The translations under genes and the position numbers were made by a program. From the NCBI GenBank assembly GCA_036742455.1, contig DAINQU010000043.1, forward strand, positions 1-13,445: DNA of 13,445 nt, written 5' to 3'. Positions within the stretch are counted from its first letter, which is position 1, and the number at the start of each line of letters is the position of its first letter. The notes under the pieces were generated by a model that saw only the letters and a list, made by a program, of their open reading frames with translations, was not told the DNA's origin and made no database searches. The DNA is from CAIKZZ01 sp036742455 (GTDB lineage Bacteria; Pseudomonadota; Gammaproteobacteria; Steroidobacterales; Steroidobacteraceae). This document shows positions 1-6,562 of this stretch, piece by piece.

Positions 1-1074
1 CAAGAGCGTCGAGACGGCATTTTATTGAGTCTGGCCACGATGGCCCGGGAGGGCATGACGGGTGTCAAAGATCCCATGATCCAAGCTGATGACTGGGCCG
101 CCTATGCATCGTTGGCGGCGTCACACCAGCTGACGGCCCACGTCTGCGTCTTATGGGCAGCCGGTTCCACCGACGCCGAGGCCGATCAGCTAATCGCGAG
201 AATCAAGGATTTACCGGGCCCGCGCGTCGGGCGCGGCGATCTCGCCTCCTGCGGCGTCAAACTCTTCATGGATGGAAGCGGCGGTGGCCGAACCGCTTGG
301 ATGTACGACGACTGGAATCTCGGTGGCACGCGTGTGGACACCGGAAATCACGGTTACCCGTTGATTGACCCGGAGACGTATCGGCGATTGGTGAAACGCT
401 TTCACACGGCCGGTTTGACCATCGGCACTCATGCGATCGGCGATCGCGCCATCGACTGGGTCGTGGACTCCTATGCGGAAGCCTTGGCGGAACACCCAAC
501 GCGCGACCTGCGTCACTCGATCATTCATGCCAATGTCCCCACCGACCATGCCATCGACGTCATGGCGCGCCTACAACGGGACTACAACGCCGGCGTCCCG
601 GAGGCCCAAGGCCCGTTTACGTGGTGGATCGGCGACAACTACGCCGGCAATTTCGGCCCAGACCGATCCCAGCGATTGAATCCATTCGCCACATACCGAC
701 GGCACGGCATTCGGTGGGCCGGTGGTTCTGACTATGACGTCACCCCGCTGCCGGCCCGCTACGGTCTTTGGGCTAGCGTGGCGCGCAATACGCTGCAAGG
801 CACTTACGGGCGTACACCGTTCGGTACGGCAGAATCGGTCGACATCCATACGGCGCTGCGTTCGTACACGTTGTGGGCCGCGCAGCAGTTATATCTGGAT
901 GACGAAACCGGCAGCCTCGAGCCTGGCAAGAGTGCCGACATTGCTGTTTGGGATCGCAATCCGTACACGGTACCGACAACCGCGCTCAAAGACCTGCATT
1001 GCGCGCTGACCCTATATCGCGGCCGTGTCGTTTGGGCGGACCGGTGGGCACATCACCTTGGGGTCGATCGATGA
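1..1074 (+). CDS. YtcJ-type metal-dependent amidohydrolase (Amidohydro_3), 5'-truncated by the window edge
   Basis: The reading frame is open from base 1 to the TGA at 1072-1074, giving 357 residues. No stop precedes the TTG at 25, so this is the C-terminal part of a protein that in the YtcJ family is usually about 530-600 aa. Seen in order: GVKDP near the start, a barrel strand with VKLFMDGSGGG, the histidine motif THAIGDRA, a second histidine in SIIHAN, the catalytic-type aspartate in GGSDYDVTPL, and a C-terminal composite beta-sandwich ending GSLEPGKSADIAVWDRNP. These are the metal- and substrate-site signatures of Amidohydro_3 hydrolases, which hydrolyse C-N bonds of N-acyl, formamide or cyclic amide substrates. 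The missing N-terminus would carry the HxH metal motif and any signal peptide, so location and substrate cannot be read. It is followed on the same strand by a small secreted protein and an MFS permease, consistent with a catabolic role. Family is confident, substrate unknown. Confidence 0.92.
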   Translation, partial: QERRDGILLSLATMAREGMTGVKDPMIQADDWAAYASLAASHQLTAHVCVLWAAGSTDAEADQLIARIKDLPGPRVGRGDLASCGVKLFMDGSGGGRTAWMYDDWNLGGTRVDTGNHGYPLIDPETYRRLVKRFHTAGLTIGTHAIGDRAIDWVVDSYAEALAEHPTRDLRHSIIHANVPTDHAIDVMARLQRDYNAGVPEAQGPFTWWIGDNYAGNFGPDRSQRLNPFATYRRHGIRWAGGSDYDVTPLPARYGLWASVARNTLQGTYGRTPFGTAESVDIHTALRSYTLWAAQQLYLDDETGSLEPGKSADIAVWDRNPYTVPTTALKDLHCALTLYRGRVVWADRWAHHLGVDR

Positions 1075-1136
1075 AACGACCTCCCACTACCGCCTAGCGT
1101 CTATGGCAGGTCACCGTATTGCTGCAATGCCGCATC

Positions 1137-1184
1137 GAGCGTGACCCGATGCACGCTCTGTGCGATCCACGCGAATCGCCGTGG
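1137..1184. other. two consecutive hairpins downstream of the amidohydrolase
   Basis: The first hairpin has perfect 7-bp arms, GAGCGTG (1137-1143) and CACGCTC (1152-1158), with an 8-nt loop. The second has 5-bp arms, CCACG (1167-1171) and CGTGG (1180-1184). They lie 60-110 bp after the amidohydrolase stop. No T-run follows either, so an intrinsic terminator is unlikely; a role in 3'-end stabilisation or Rho-dependent termination is only possible. Weak call. Confidence 0.25.
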
Positions 1185-1242
1185 ACGCCTCGGGTTTAGA
1201 TGTGGGAGTATCCAGTGAGAGGGGGGGTAATCGTGATGGCCA

Positions 1243-1257
1243 GTGACACCGTGTCAC
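1243..1257. promoter_or_regulatory. 15-bp perfect palindrome, candidate operator
   Basis: GTGACAC and GTGTCAC flank a single central C, a perfect inverted repeat with 7-bp arms. GGCC flanks it on both sides (1239-1242 region and 1258-1261), with one unpaired A on the left. It lies 60 bp upstream of the small secreted-protein gene. A 1-nt centre suits a dimeric DNA-binding regulator better than an RNA stem, although a 5-bp stem with a 5-nt loop plus the GGCC extension could form in RNA. No regulator is encoded in this window to pair with it. Confidence 0.4.
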
Positions 1258-1317
1258 GGCCTTGCGGCGCCCGCGGCTGACGTCAACAACCGTCGATGAA
1301 TCGGACCCGGGGGTTGC

Positions 1318-1632
1318 ATGCGGGATCTGCGCACTGCGCTAGTTCAGACCATCTTGGTGAGCGGCCTGCTATCGACGACGGGCATTGCGCTCGCCGAAAC
1401 GCCGCCTTCTCCGCGTCATTTGGCCATTATTGCGGTTCATCCAGACACCACAGCGTCTGCTGCAAAAGCAGCCCACGACGGCACCGCCAACGATCGCGCC
1501 GACGTCAACTGCCATCACCTCTTGGTGTGTGCGAAATTGCAGGCTGAAGCATTGATTGAGCGTCTAGACGCGACTGCTCCCGGCGCATTTCTGCGCTTAT
1601 CCTCCGGCGTCGGGTTAGGCTACCGATTCTAA
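1318..1632 (+). CDS. small putative secreted protein, 104 aa, no recognised family
   Basis: No family is recognised. The N-terminus reads as a Sec signal peptide: a short charged start (MRDLR), a hydrophobic core (LVQTILVSGLLSTTGI) and an ALA cleavage site at about residue 26, followed by ETPPS. The mature part is about 78 residues with two cysteines separated by five residues (CHHLLVC). It ends in GVGLGYRF, where the terminal aromatic residue after alternating hydrophobics resembles an outer-membrane beta-strand signal, though a single strand proves nothing. A GGGGG run just upstream of the ATG could act as a weak ribosome binding site. It lies between the amidohydrolase and the permease on the same strand. 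It could be a periplasmic helper, an unrelated small protein, or a remnant of a larger outer-membrane protein. The signal peptide is the main reason for calling it. Confidence 0.5.
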   Translation: MRDLRTALVQTILVSGLLSTTGIALAETPPSPRHLAIIAVHPDTTASAAKAAHDGTANDRADVNCHHLLVCAKLQAEALIERLDATAPGAFLRLSSGVGLGYRF

Positions 1633-1636
1633 CGTT

Positions 1637-1650
1637 GAGCCCTTAGGCTC
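1637..1650 (+). other. short hairpin after the small secreted-protein gene
   Basis: A 5-bp stem, GAGCC/GGCTC, with a CTTA tetraloop starts 5 nt after the TAA at 1630-1632. TCCGTCAT follows, not a T-tract, so it may be an attenuator or mRNA-end structure rather than a strong terminator before the MFS gene. Confidence 0.25.
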
Positions 1651-1708
1651 TCCGTCATCGGCACGCTCACGCGCTGCCGTCCGTCAGCGCGGGAAACAAC
1701 AGAGCCAA

Positions 1709-2998
1709 ATGACGCGTCGTAAAATGCCCCCAACCGGCGAGGCCACCTATCGAAAGGTCAGTTGGCGCATCATCCCGATACTGCTGGCGTGTTACATTTT
1801 TTCATACCTTGATCGCGTGAACGTCGGCTTTGCCAAGCTGACGATGATGTCGGACCTTGGCTTCAGTGATGCCGTATACGGACTGGGCGCCGGCATTTTT
1901 TTCATCGGCTACTTCGCCTTTGAGATACCCAGCAATGTGATCTTGCACCGCGTCGGCGCGAAGCGTTGGATCGCTCGAATCATGTTGACGTGGGGACTAC
2001 TCTCCGCCGGTACCGCGTTCGTCACCACAGCGGCGCAGTTTTATACCGCGCGCCTTGCGCTCGGTATTGCGGAGGCCGGATTTTTCCCTGGCGTATTGTT
2101 GTATCTCACCTATTGGTACCCCTCGCAGCGATCGAGTCGTGCCGTCGCCTTGTTCATGACGGCGGTACCCTTGACCGGAGTCATCGGCAGCCCACTGTCG
2201 GGCTGGATTTTGCGGTCCACTCAGGGGGCATACGGGTTGTTGGGATGGCAGTGGCTCTTCGTCCTAGAGGCGTTGCCCGCAGTAGTTGGCACCGTATTGG
2301 TCTTACGTGCTCTGCCCAACGGTATACGGGACGCAGACTGGCTCGATGCGGATGAAAAAGTCTCGTTAGAGCACGCTGTGACGAGCGAACAACACCTAAA
2401 GCCTGCTCACGCGTTCACGGACGCATTCCACCGCCTCGACACGTGGCTGTTCGCCGTCATCTATTTCAGCCTGGTGGTGGGGCTTTATGGGATCAGTTTT
2501 TGGTTACCCACCATCATTCACGCCACCGGGGTAAACGATTCGCTGCGCATCGGCCTACTCACCGCTATTCCGTACGCCGTAGCGACGCTCGTGATGATTC
2601 CCGCCAGTTTGAGGTCTGATCGGACCGGGGAACGACGCGGGCATGTTGCAATACCGGCATTACTGGGTGCTGCAGGCTTTGCCCTGAGTCTTCTAAGTTC
2701 GCAAAGCACGCTCTGGGCCGTCATCAGCATGACCATTGCGACGAGCGGCGTCATTACCGCACTACCCGTGTTTTGGAGCCTGCCGACAGAACGCCTAGGT
2801 GGCACGGCCGCGGCGGCCGGCCTCGCATTAATCAACTCGATCGGGAACCTCGGCGGCTTTGTCAGTCCCTACCTCATTGGGCTCTTGTCTGCGATGACTC
2901 ACAACACGCGTGCCGGTGTCGTGATGATGACGTGCGCCTTAGTGTTGGCGGCGTTCTTGATCGGATGCGTACCGAGTCTGAGGCGATCATCCCCCTAA
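1709..2998 (+). CDS. MFS transporter, ACS (anion:cation symporter) family
   Basis: A 429-aa protein, the usual length for a 12-helix major facilitator. It would sit in the cytoplasmic membrane and import an organic anion with protons or another cation. Seen: a basic cytoplasmic N-terminus, then TM1 running into SYLDRVNVGFA (about residues 32-42), the ACS hallmark. A motif-A-like loop RVGAKRWIAR (81-90) lies between TM2 and TM3. Motif B, RLALGIAEAGFFPG (115-128), follows, then YWYPSQRSSRAVA (135-147) and WQWLFVLEALPA (180-191). A long central loop at about residues 205-240 separates the halves, and the second six helices run to residue 420. The ACS family includes permeases for sugar acids, phthalate, tartrate and allantoate; the substrate cannot be told from sequence. 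It follows the amidohydrolase and small secreted gene on the same strand, so joint uptake and degradation is plausible. Only a weak GAG lies upstream of the ATG. Confidence 0.95.
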   Translation: MTRRKMPPTGEATYRKVSWRIIPILLACYIFSYLDRVNVGFAKLTMMSDLGFSDAVYGLGAGIFFIGYFAFEIPSNVILHRVGAKRWIARIMLTWGLLSAGTAFVTTAAQFYTARLALGIAEAGFFPGVLLYLTYWYPSQRSSRAVALFMTAVPLTGVIGSPLSGWILRSTQGAYGLLGWQWLFVLEALPAVVGTVLVLRALPNGIRDADWLDADEKVSLEHAVTSEQHLKPAHAFTDAFHRLDTWLFAVIYFSLVVGLYGISFWLPTIIHATGVNDSLRIGLLTAIPYAVATLVMIPASLRSDRTGERRGHVAIPALLGAAGFALSLLSSQSTLWAVISMTIATSGVITALPVFWSLPTERLGGTAAAAGLALINSIGNLGGFVSPYLIGLLSAMTHNTRAGVVMMTCALVLAAFLIGCVPSLRRSSP

Positions 2999-3001
2999 CG
3001 C

Positions 3002-3021
3002 CGGTCTGGGGTATCCGACCG
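3002..3021. terminator. weak hairpin between convergent MFS and monooxygenase genes
   Basis: CGGTC (3002-3006) pairs with GACCG (3017-3021), and an inner GG/CC pair can add to the stem after a bulged T. It begins 4 nt after the MFS stop in the 68-bp convergent gap, a typical terminator position, but no T-tract is present on either strand. Confidence 0.3.
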
Positions 3022-3066
3022 AACCATGCCTCGGCTACACCACGTGACGCGCCGATTGGACGAACG

Positions 3067-4305
3067 CTAGACCACCGTCGGTTCGGGCCCTGCGATCTGA
3101 GACGCCAGAAAGTCAGCGTCGTGCCAAACGCCCCAAATGAATGGAGACGCGCGTCGCGACAACCACGCTAATCCGAGGAAATACAGTCCCGCAATGGACG
3201 ATACGCCTCGCTCATGGATCGGCCGACCCTTCGGATCAAACACGTCGATATCGATCCAACTGAAATCAAGCGCATATCCCGTCGCCCAGATAATCGTACT
3301 GACCCCTGCCGCGCGCAGATCCAGTTCGGAGAGCGGCGAGGAGACACACGCCGGCGGGGGTGCGAAGACACGTGCCGTCGGCTCTGGGGGTAAATCCAAC
3401 CCCATGCGTTGGGCGTACGCGTCAGCAGCGTCCAGCATCGCAAGGTAATTCGCATCACCGCGGGCGATATTGCGCGCGAGATCATCACCGAAATGAAGGA
3501 CACCCTCGACACAGGCTCCGGCTGTACCGACGAGGGTGATGCCGCGTTGCGCGAGGTCCCGAAAATCCACGGTATGCCCGCCGCGAGCGCCACTGACCGC
3601 AATCGTGACATGCTCCATACCCGGAGCGATCGTCTTCGCGTCCCATTCACCCAATACACCCAGCCACCAGACGAAATCCCGGCCACGGTAACGGCGCGGG
3701 GGGCGGTTATGCGGACCGACGCACAAGTACACCTGCCGACCGGAGCGCACCAATTCATCGGCAATCTGAACACCTGACGAACCGGCCCCGACGACGAGGA
3801 CCGCGCCTTCCGGCAGTTGCTCGGGTCGGCGATAGAGGGAGGAATGAAGTTGCGTAATCCCCAATTCCGCCGGCACCACGGTAGGGACCAAGGGTCGCTG
3901 AAACGGACCGGTGGCAACAACGACCCGACGGGCTGAAATCACGCCGTGGTTGGTGGAGGCGACAAAGCCGTCATGACTCGCCGAACGCTGCAGCGAGTGA
4001 ACGTTGACGCCACACCGGATCGGGGCGGCAATCTGGGCCGCGTATCGCTCGAAATAATCAACAATCCGGTCGCGTCCGGCGAATCCATCCGAATCCATAC
4101 CGTCGAAGGTCAGCGTTGGAAACCGGTCGTGCCATGCCGGGCCGTTGGCAACTAACGAGTCCCACCGTTCCGAACGCCACCGTTCCGCGATACGCGCCCG
4201 CTCGACAACAAGATGCGAGACGCCACGGCGCCCCAAGTGCTCGCTCATCGCAAGCCCTGCCTGACCACCGCCGATGACAAGCGTATCGATCATCGTTTCA
4301 GCCAT
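3067..4305 (-). CDS. class B flavin-dependent monooxygenase, CzcO/FMO-like NAD(P)-binding flavoprotein
   Basis: A 412-aa protein with the two-dinucleotide-domain layout of single-component FAD/NADPH monooxygenases. The N-terminal FAD Rossmann fingerprint is VIGGGQAG (10-17) with the acidic strand end VVERA (33-37). WDSLVANGPAWHDRFP follows (48-63). The NADPH fingerprint is VVGAGSSGVQIADEL (171-185). The C-terminal WATGYALDFSW motif (340-350) closes the FAD site. The FMO/Baeyer-Villiger fingerprint between the Rossmann folds is degenerate: HSSLY at 154-158 keeps H-x3-Y, but the preceding FxG is absent. It may therefore be a CzcO-group oxidoreductase rather than a true FMO or BVMO. It faces the permease gene and is divergent from the FAD dehydrogenase across 407 bp. 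An inverted repeat lies 29-49 bp before its start. No clear Shine-Dalgarno sequence precedes the ATG, and MIDTLV (residue 5) is an alternative start. Confidence 0.9.
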   Translation of the reverse strand: MAETMIDTLVIGGGQAGLAMSEHLGRRGVSHLVVERARIAERWRSERWDSLVANGPAWHDRFPTLTFDGMDSDGFAGRDRIVDYFERYAAQIAAPIRCGVNVHSLQRSASHDGFVASTNHGVISARRVVVATGPFQRPLVPTVVPAELGITQLHSSLYRRPEQLPEGAVLVVGAGSSGVQIADELVRSGRQVYLCVGPHNRPPRRYRGRDFVWWLGVLGEWDAKTIAPGMEHVTIAVSGARGGHTVDFRDLAQRGITLVGTAGACVEGVLHFGDDLARNIARGDANYLAMLDAADAYAQRMGLDLPPEPTARVFAPPPACVSSPLSELDLRAAGVSTIIWATGYALDFSWIDIDVFDPKGRPIHERGVSSIAGLYFLGLAWLSRRASPFIWGVWHDADFLASQIAGPEPTVV

Positions 4306-4333
4306 AACGCACCGATGTCCAACGAGTAGATCT

Positions 4334-4354
4334 GACGCTGAGATCTTCAGCGTC
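4334..4354. promoter_or_regulatory. 8+8-bp inverted repeat upstream of the monooxygenase gene
   Basis: GACGCTGA (4334-4341) and TCAGCGTC (4347-4354) are perfect arms around GATCT. An AGATCT lies directly left of the first arm (4328-4333) and recurs at 4341-4346, 13 bp apart. It is 29 bp upstream of the minus-strand start at 4305. It could be an operator (a 13-bp centre-to-end dimer site) or, as RNA, an 8-bp stem with a 5-nt loop in the monooxygenase 5' leader. Confidence 0.5.
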
Positions 4355-4385
4355 GTGTACGGCGAGTATCGTTGTTCGCATTGCT

Positions 4386-4432
4386 TCTTTAAATTCGATT
4401 TAAAATTATTTTTGAATTTATTTTATTGATAC
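4386..4432. promoter_or_regulatory. AT-rich island with nested palindromes, candidate promoter/regulator region
   Basis: An almost pure A/T stretch in a GC-rich region. TTTAAAT (4388-4394) and ATTTAAA (4398-4404) form a perfect inverted repeat around TCG. TAAATTC (4390-4396) and GAATTTA (4414-4420) form a second, overlapping one with a 17-bp spacer. Hexamers such as TAAAAT (4401-4406) and TTGAAT (4412-4417) occur, but none gives a well-spaced -35/-10 pair. It is probably an upstream activating or silencing element or a melting region for divergent promoters. Confidence 0.4.
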
Positions 4433-4712
4433 ATCTAGCCGCGGACCGACCCTTCCCAAAGGTCGCTATCCACCGCAACCACACGTCGTCACGATGACAC
4501 GATCGCGCCGACACCGTCATCCCGTTGAGCACGCGTCATGGCGGTCCGCCGCCCAGCCACGGGCTTCGAATACGGGCTAGCTCAATCTAGTGTCCGTCGA
4601 CTACCCCACCTAGAATAGCGGCACCTTGGCCCGCTGAGCGGCTGGACCCCTCGTCCCCGTCTCGGCAATTCGCGGTTACCCGCTCGCGCAACGTACGCTT
4701 TGGAGTGCCTCA

Positions 4713-6020
4713 GTGGTAGATCATCGGGTCCAGACGGTCGATGTACTCGTTGTCGGTGGCGGCACGGCCGGATTTGGTGCTGCGATTGCCGCAGCGCGCC
4801 AGGGACTCCGGGTGAGTCTGATCGAAGCGACCTCAAAAGTCGGTGGCGTGATGGCGTTCTGCCCCGGAATGCCTTGGGGCGGCGGATACCCGGTCGGCCG
4901 CAGTATCGGGGGCATCTTTGCGGAACTCACCGAGACCTTAATGGGGATGACGCCACCGGCTGCCACGGTGCGCCCATCAACGCTGGAGAATTTTGGCGCC
5001 GAAGTGATTTATGACCATGAATCGGCCACGTATGTGATGTTTGAGATGCTCGAGTCGGCACGGGTCGACGTCCATCTCAACACGCTCATCGGTGAGCCCG
5101 AAATGGAGGGACGCCGCATTCGCAGCGTTCGTGCCTACGATCGCCGTGGGCCCCTGACGTTTCAGGTCGGCATGGTGATCGACTGCTCGGGCGACGGCAA
5201 CCTCTCCGCACAAGCCGGCGTCCCGTATACGGTGGGCAATGGATCCGGCGATATGATGGGGGTCACGCTGTCCTTCATGATGGTCGGAGCGGATTGGACA
5301 CGTGTATTCGCCGACGATGACCCGTACTTCGAGCGCTATGCCGCCGTTGGCGTGAGTAACGGGCAATTACACCCGGACTTGGCCAAGCTTTACCTCATGC
5401 GCGGGTTTCACGACGGCAACGTCTTTTGTAACACCGTCCATATCCGGGGCATCGATGGCACGGATCCGGACGCGGTGTCACGCGCCACTCAAGAAGGCCG
5501 CCGACGCTGTCGACAAGTGGCCCGGTTCCTCATCGACAACGTGCCCGGCTTTGAAAATGCCCGGATGATCGACCTCGGCCCCACGGTAGGCGTCCGAGAA
5601 ACGCGCCGCCTTGAAGCCATGTTTCGAATCACCGGCGACGCCATCGCCCGCGCGACGCAATTCGATGACGGAATCGTGGCCTGTGACAATCCGATTGACG
5701 ATGTAATGCGCGGCGACGGCGCCATGACGCACGACGCCGCGGTCGACAAGGGCTCTTATTACACAATCCCCCTTCGAACGCTGATTCCGAAGACGGTTGA
5801 GAACCTACTCTTCGCCGGCCGACTCATATGCGCCGACTCGATCGCGTTCGCCTCCGTACGCGGCATGCCGCAGTGCATGGCGATGGGACAAGCCGCAGGG
5901 ACCGCTGCTGCTCTTGCGTTGAAGAACCAAAGGCCCATCCAGCAGGTCGACGCAAATCAGGTGATCGCCACGCTTGTGGCGAATGGGCTGAATAGGATCG
6001 GCCCGTCCCCGAGACCCTGA
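4713..6020 (+). CDS. FAD-dependent oxidoreductase, FAD_oxidored (PF12831-like) family
   Basis: A 435-aa soluble flavoprotein. Seen: the FAD Rossmann fingerprint VVGGGTAGFGAAIAAARQG (13-31) with the acidic ribose-binding end LIEA (36-39), then SKVGGVMAFCPGMPWGGG (41-58). In the middle is the strand VIDCSGDGNLSAQAGV (155-170), the D-C/A-S/T-G-D-G motif of this family, then GPTVGVRETRR in the substrate domain. Near the C-terminus LLFAGRLICADSIAFASVRGMPQCMAMGQAAG closes the FAD site. Such proteins catalyse FAD-dependent dehydrogenation or reduction of small organic acids or related substrates; the substrate cannot be read here. The GTG start is chosen because GGAG lies at 4702-4705, 7 nt upstream, and no better in-frame start precedes it. 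The gene is divergent from the FMO-like gene and convergent with the CBS-protein gene. It is distinct in fold family from the other two flavoproteins of the window. Confidence 0.92.
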   Translation: MVDHRVQTVDVLVVGGGTAGFGAAIAAARQGLRVSLIEATSKVGGVMAFCPGMPWGGGYPVGRSIGGIFAELTETLMGMTPPAATVRPSTLENFGAEVIYDHESATYVMFEMLESARVDVHLNTLIGEPEMEGRRIRSVRAYDRRGPLTFQVGMVIDCSGDGNLSAQAGVPYTVGNGSGDMMGVTLSFMMVGADWTRVFADDDPYFERYAAVGVSNGQLHPDLAKLYLMRGFHDGNVFCNTVHIRGIDGTDPDAVSRATQEGRRRCRQVARFLIDNVPGFENARMIDLGPTVGVRETRRLEAMFRITGDAIARATQFDDGIVACDNPIDDVMRGDGAMTHDAAVDKGSYYTIPLRTLIPKTVENLLFAGRLICADSIAFASVRGMPQCMAMGQAAGTAAALALKNQRPIQQVDANQVIATLVANGLNRIGPSPRP

Positions 6021-6027
6021 GTCCCCG

Positions 6028-6071
6028 GCGCGACGCACACGGTACCCGACGGCTCCCATCGAACGTCGCGC
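6028..6071. terminator. inverted repeat between convergent genes, candidate bidirectional terminator
   Basis: GCGCGACG (6028-6035) and CGTCGCGC (6064-6071) are perfect 8-bp arms with a 28-nt loop. It fills most of the 63-bp gap between the FAD oxidoreductase stop (6020) and the CBS-protein stop (6084). The position fits shared termination. There is no T-tract and the loop is long, so it is not a classical intrinsic terminator. Confidence 0.35.
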
Positions 6072-6083
6072 GACTCGTCCGAC

Positions 6084-6533
6084 TTACCGATGACGCCGTA
6101 TGGCGTCCCGCCGTCCACGGTTGACGATCTCAGAGATCGCTGCCGCATTGGACGCGTTCAGCGCCAGTAAATCGTCTAACGTGATGACGCCGACGACCTT
6201 CTCGTGATCGTCAACAATTGGTAAGCGACGGACACCGTGTGCCTGCATGCGTTCGATGGCGACCGAAATTTCTTCCGAGACACGGGCCAATACCACGGGT
6301 GTTCGCATGAGTGAGCCGACCACGGTCTTGTTCGGATCCAAGCCTTGCGCCATGACATCCACCGCAAGGTCACGATCGGTAATCACACCGACCACCAATC
6401 GATCATCGTCTGGGTCGTCCACCACCACGAGATCACCCAAATGGTGTTCGCGCATGAGCGCCGCCGCCTCACGGGCGGTCGTCGTTCGCTGACAGCACAC
6501 CGGGTCGAGCGTACAGATAGAACTCAACATCAT
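6084..6533 (-). CDS. stand-alone tandem CBS-domain protein
   Basis: A 149-aa protein made almost wholly of two CBS motifs forming one Bateman module. CBS1 spans about residues 10-62 (TAREAAALMREHHLGDLVVV, ending GVITDRDL at 49-56). CBS2 spans about 76-128 (MRTPVVL, then HGVRRLPIVD, ending GVITLDDL at 115-122). The T-D/DRD and T-L-D-D ends are where adenosine nucleotides are bound in known Bateman modules. A basic tail (RGRRDAIRRHR) follows. There is no catalytic domain, so the likely role is sensing AMP, ATP or a related ligand. AAAGGA lies 7 nt upstream of the ATG at 6533, which favours this start over the next ATG codon. It starts 29 bp after the phosphofructokinase stop on the same strand, so the two are probably one operon. 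Cys residues 7, 13 and 14 near the N-terminus are unusual for the family and may be incidental. Confidence 0.93.
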   Translation of the reverse strand: MMLSSICTLDPVCCQRTTTAREAAALMREHHLGDLVVVDDPDDDRLVVGVITDRDLAVDVMAQGLDPNKTVVGSLMRTPVVLARVSEEISVAIERMQAHGVRRLPIVDDHEKVVGVITLDDLLALNASNAAAISEIVNRGRRDAIRRHR

Positions 6534-6562
6534 GACACGGTCCTTTTCATCGACGTTTAGTG

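Larger units (their letters stand above)
4306..4712. other. 407-bp divergent intergenic region between two flavoenzyme genes
   Basis: No gene is seen here. The side nearest the monooxygenase holds an 8+8-bp inverted repeat (4334-4354). The middle (about 4386-4432) is an AT-rich island in otherwise GC-rich DNA, with two overlapping inverted repeats. The right part (4440-4700) is GC-rich and carries only a TAGAAT hexamer (4611-4616) resembling a -10 element, without a convincing -35. The region most likely holds divergent promoters and regulator sites for the flanking flavoenzyme genes. No regulator gene is adjacent. Confidence 0.5.

Noticed and set aside
1101..1253. Minus-strand open frame of about 51 codons whose end reads like real protein (RFAWIAQSVHRVTLDAALQQ, then YGDLP and TAG)
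   Set aside because: It has no plausible start codon or ribosome binding site, an in-frame stop closes it at 1254-1256, and no family is recognised. It might be the decayed 3' end of a lost gene, but the evidence is too thin to annotate a pseudogene.
3168..3920. 250-codon open frame inside the monooxygenase gene, same strand, other frame
   Set aside because: A shadow of the monooxygenase frame; Arg/Ser/Pro-rich with no motifs, while the main frame has complete FAD and NADPH fingerprints.
4611..4616. TAGAAT as the -10 of a promoter for the FAD oxidoreductase
   Set aside because: It matches the consensus in 5 of 6 positions but has no -35 hexamer at a normal distance, and it lies about 97 nt from the start; noted only within the intergenic entry.
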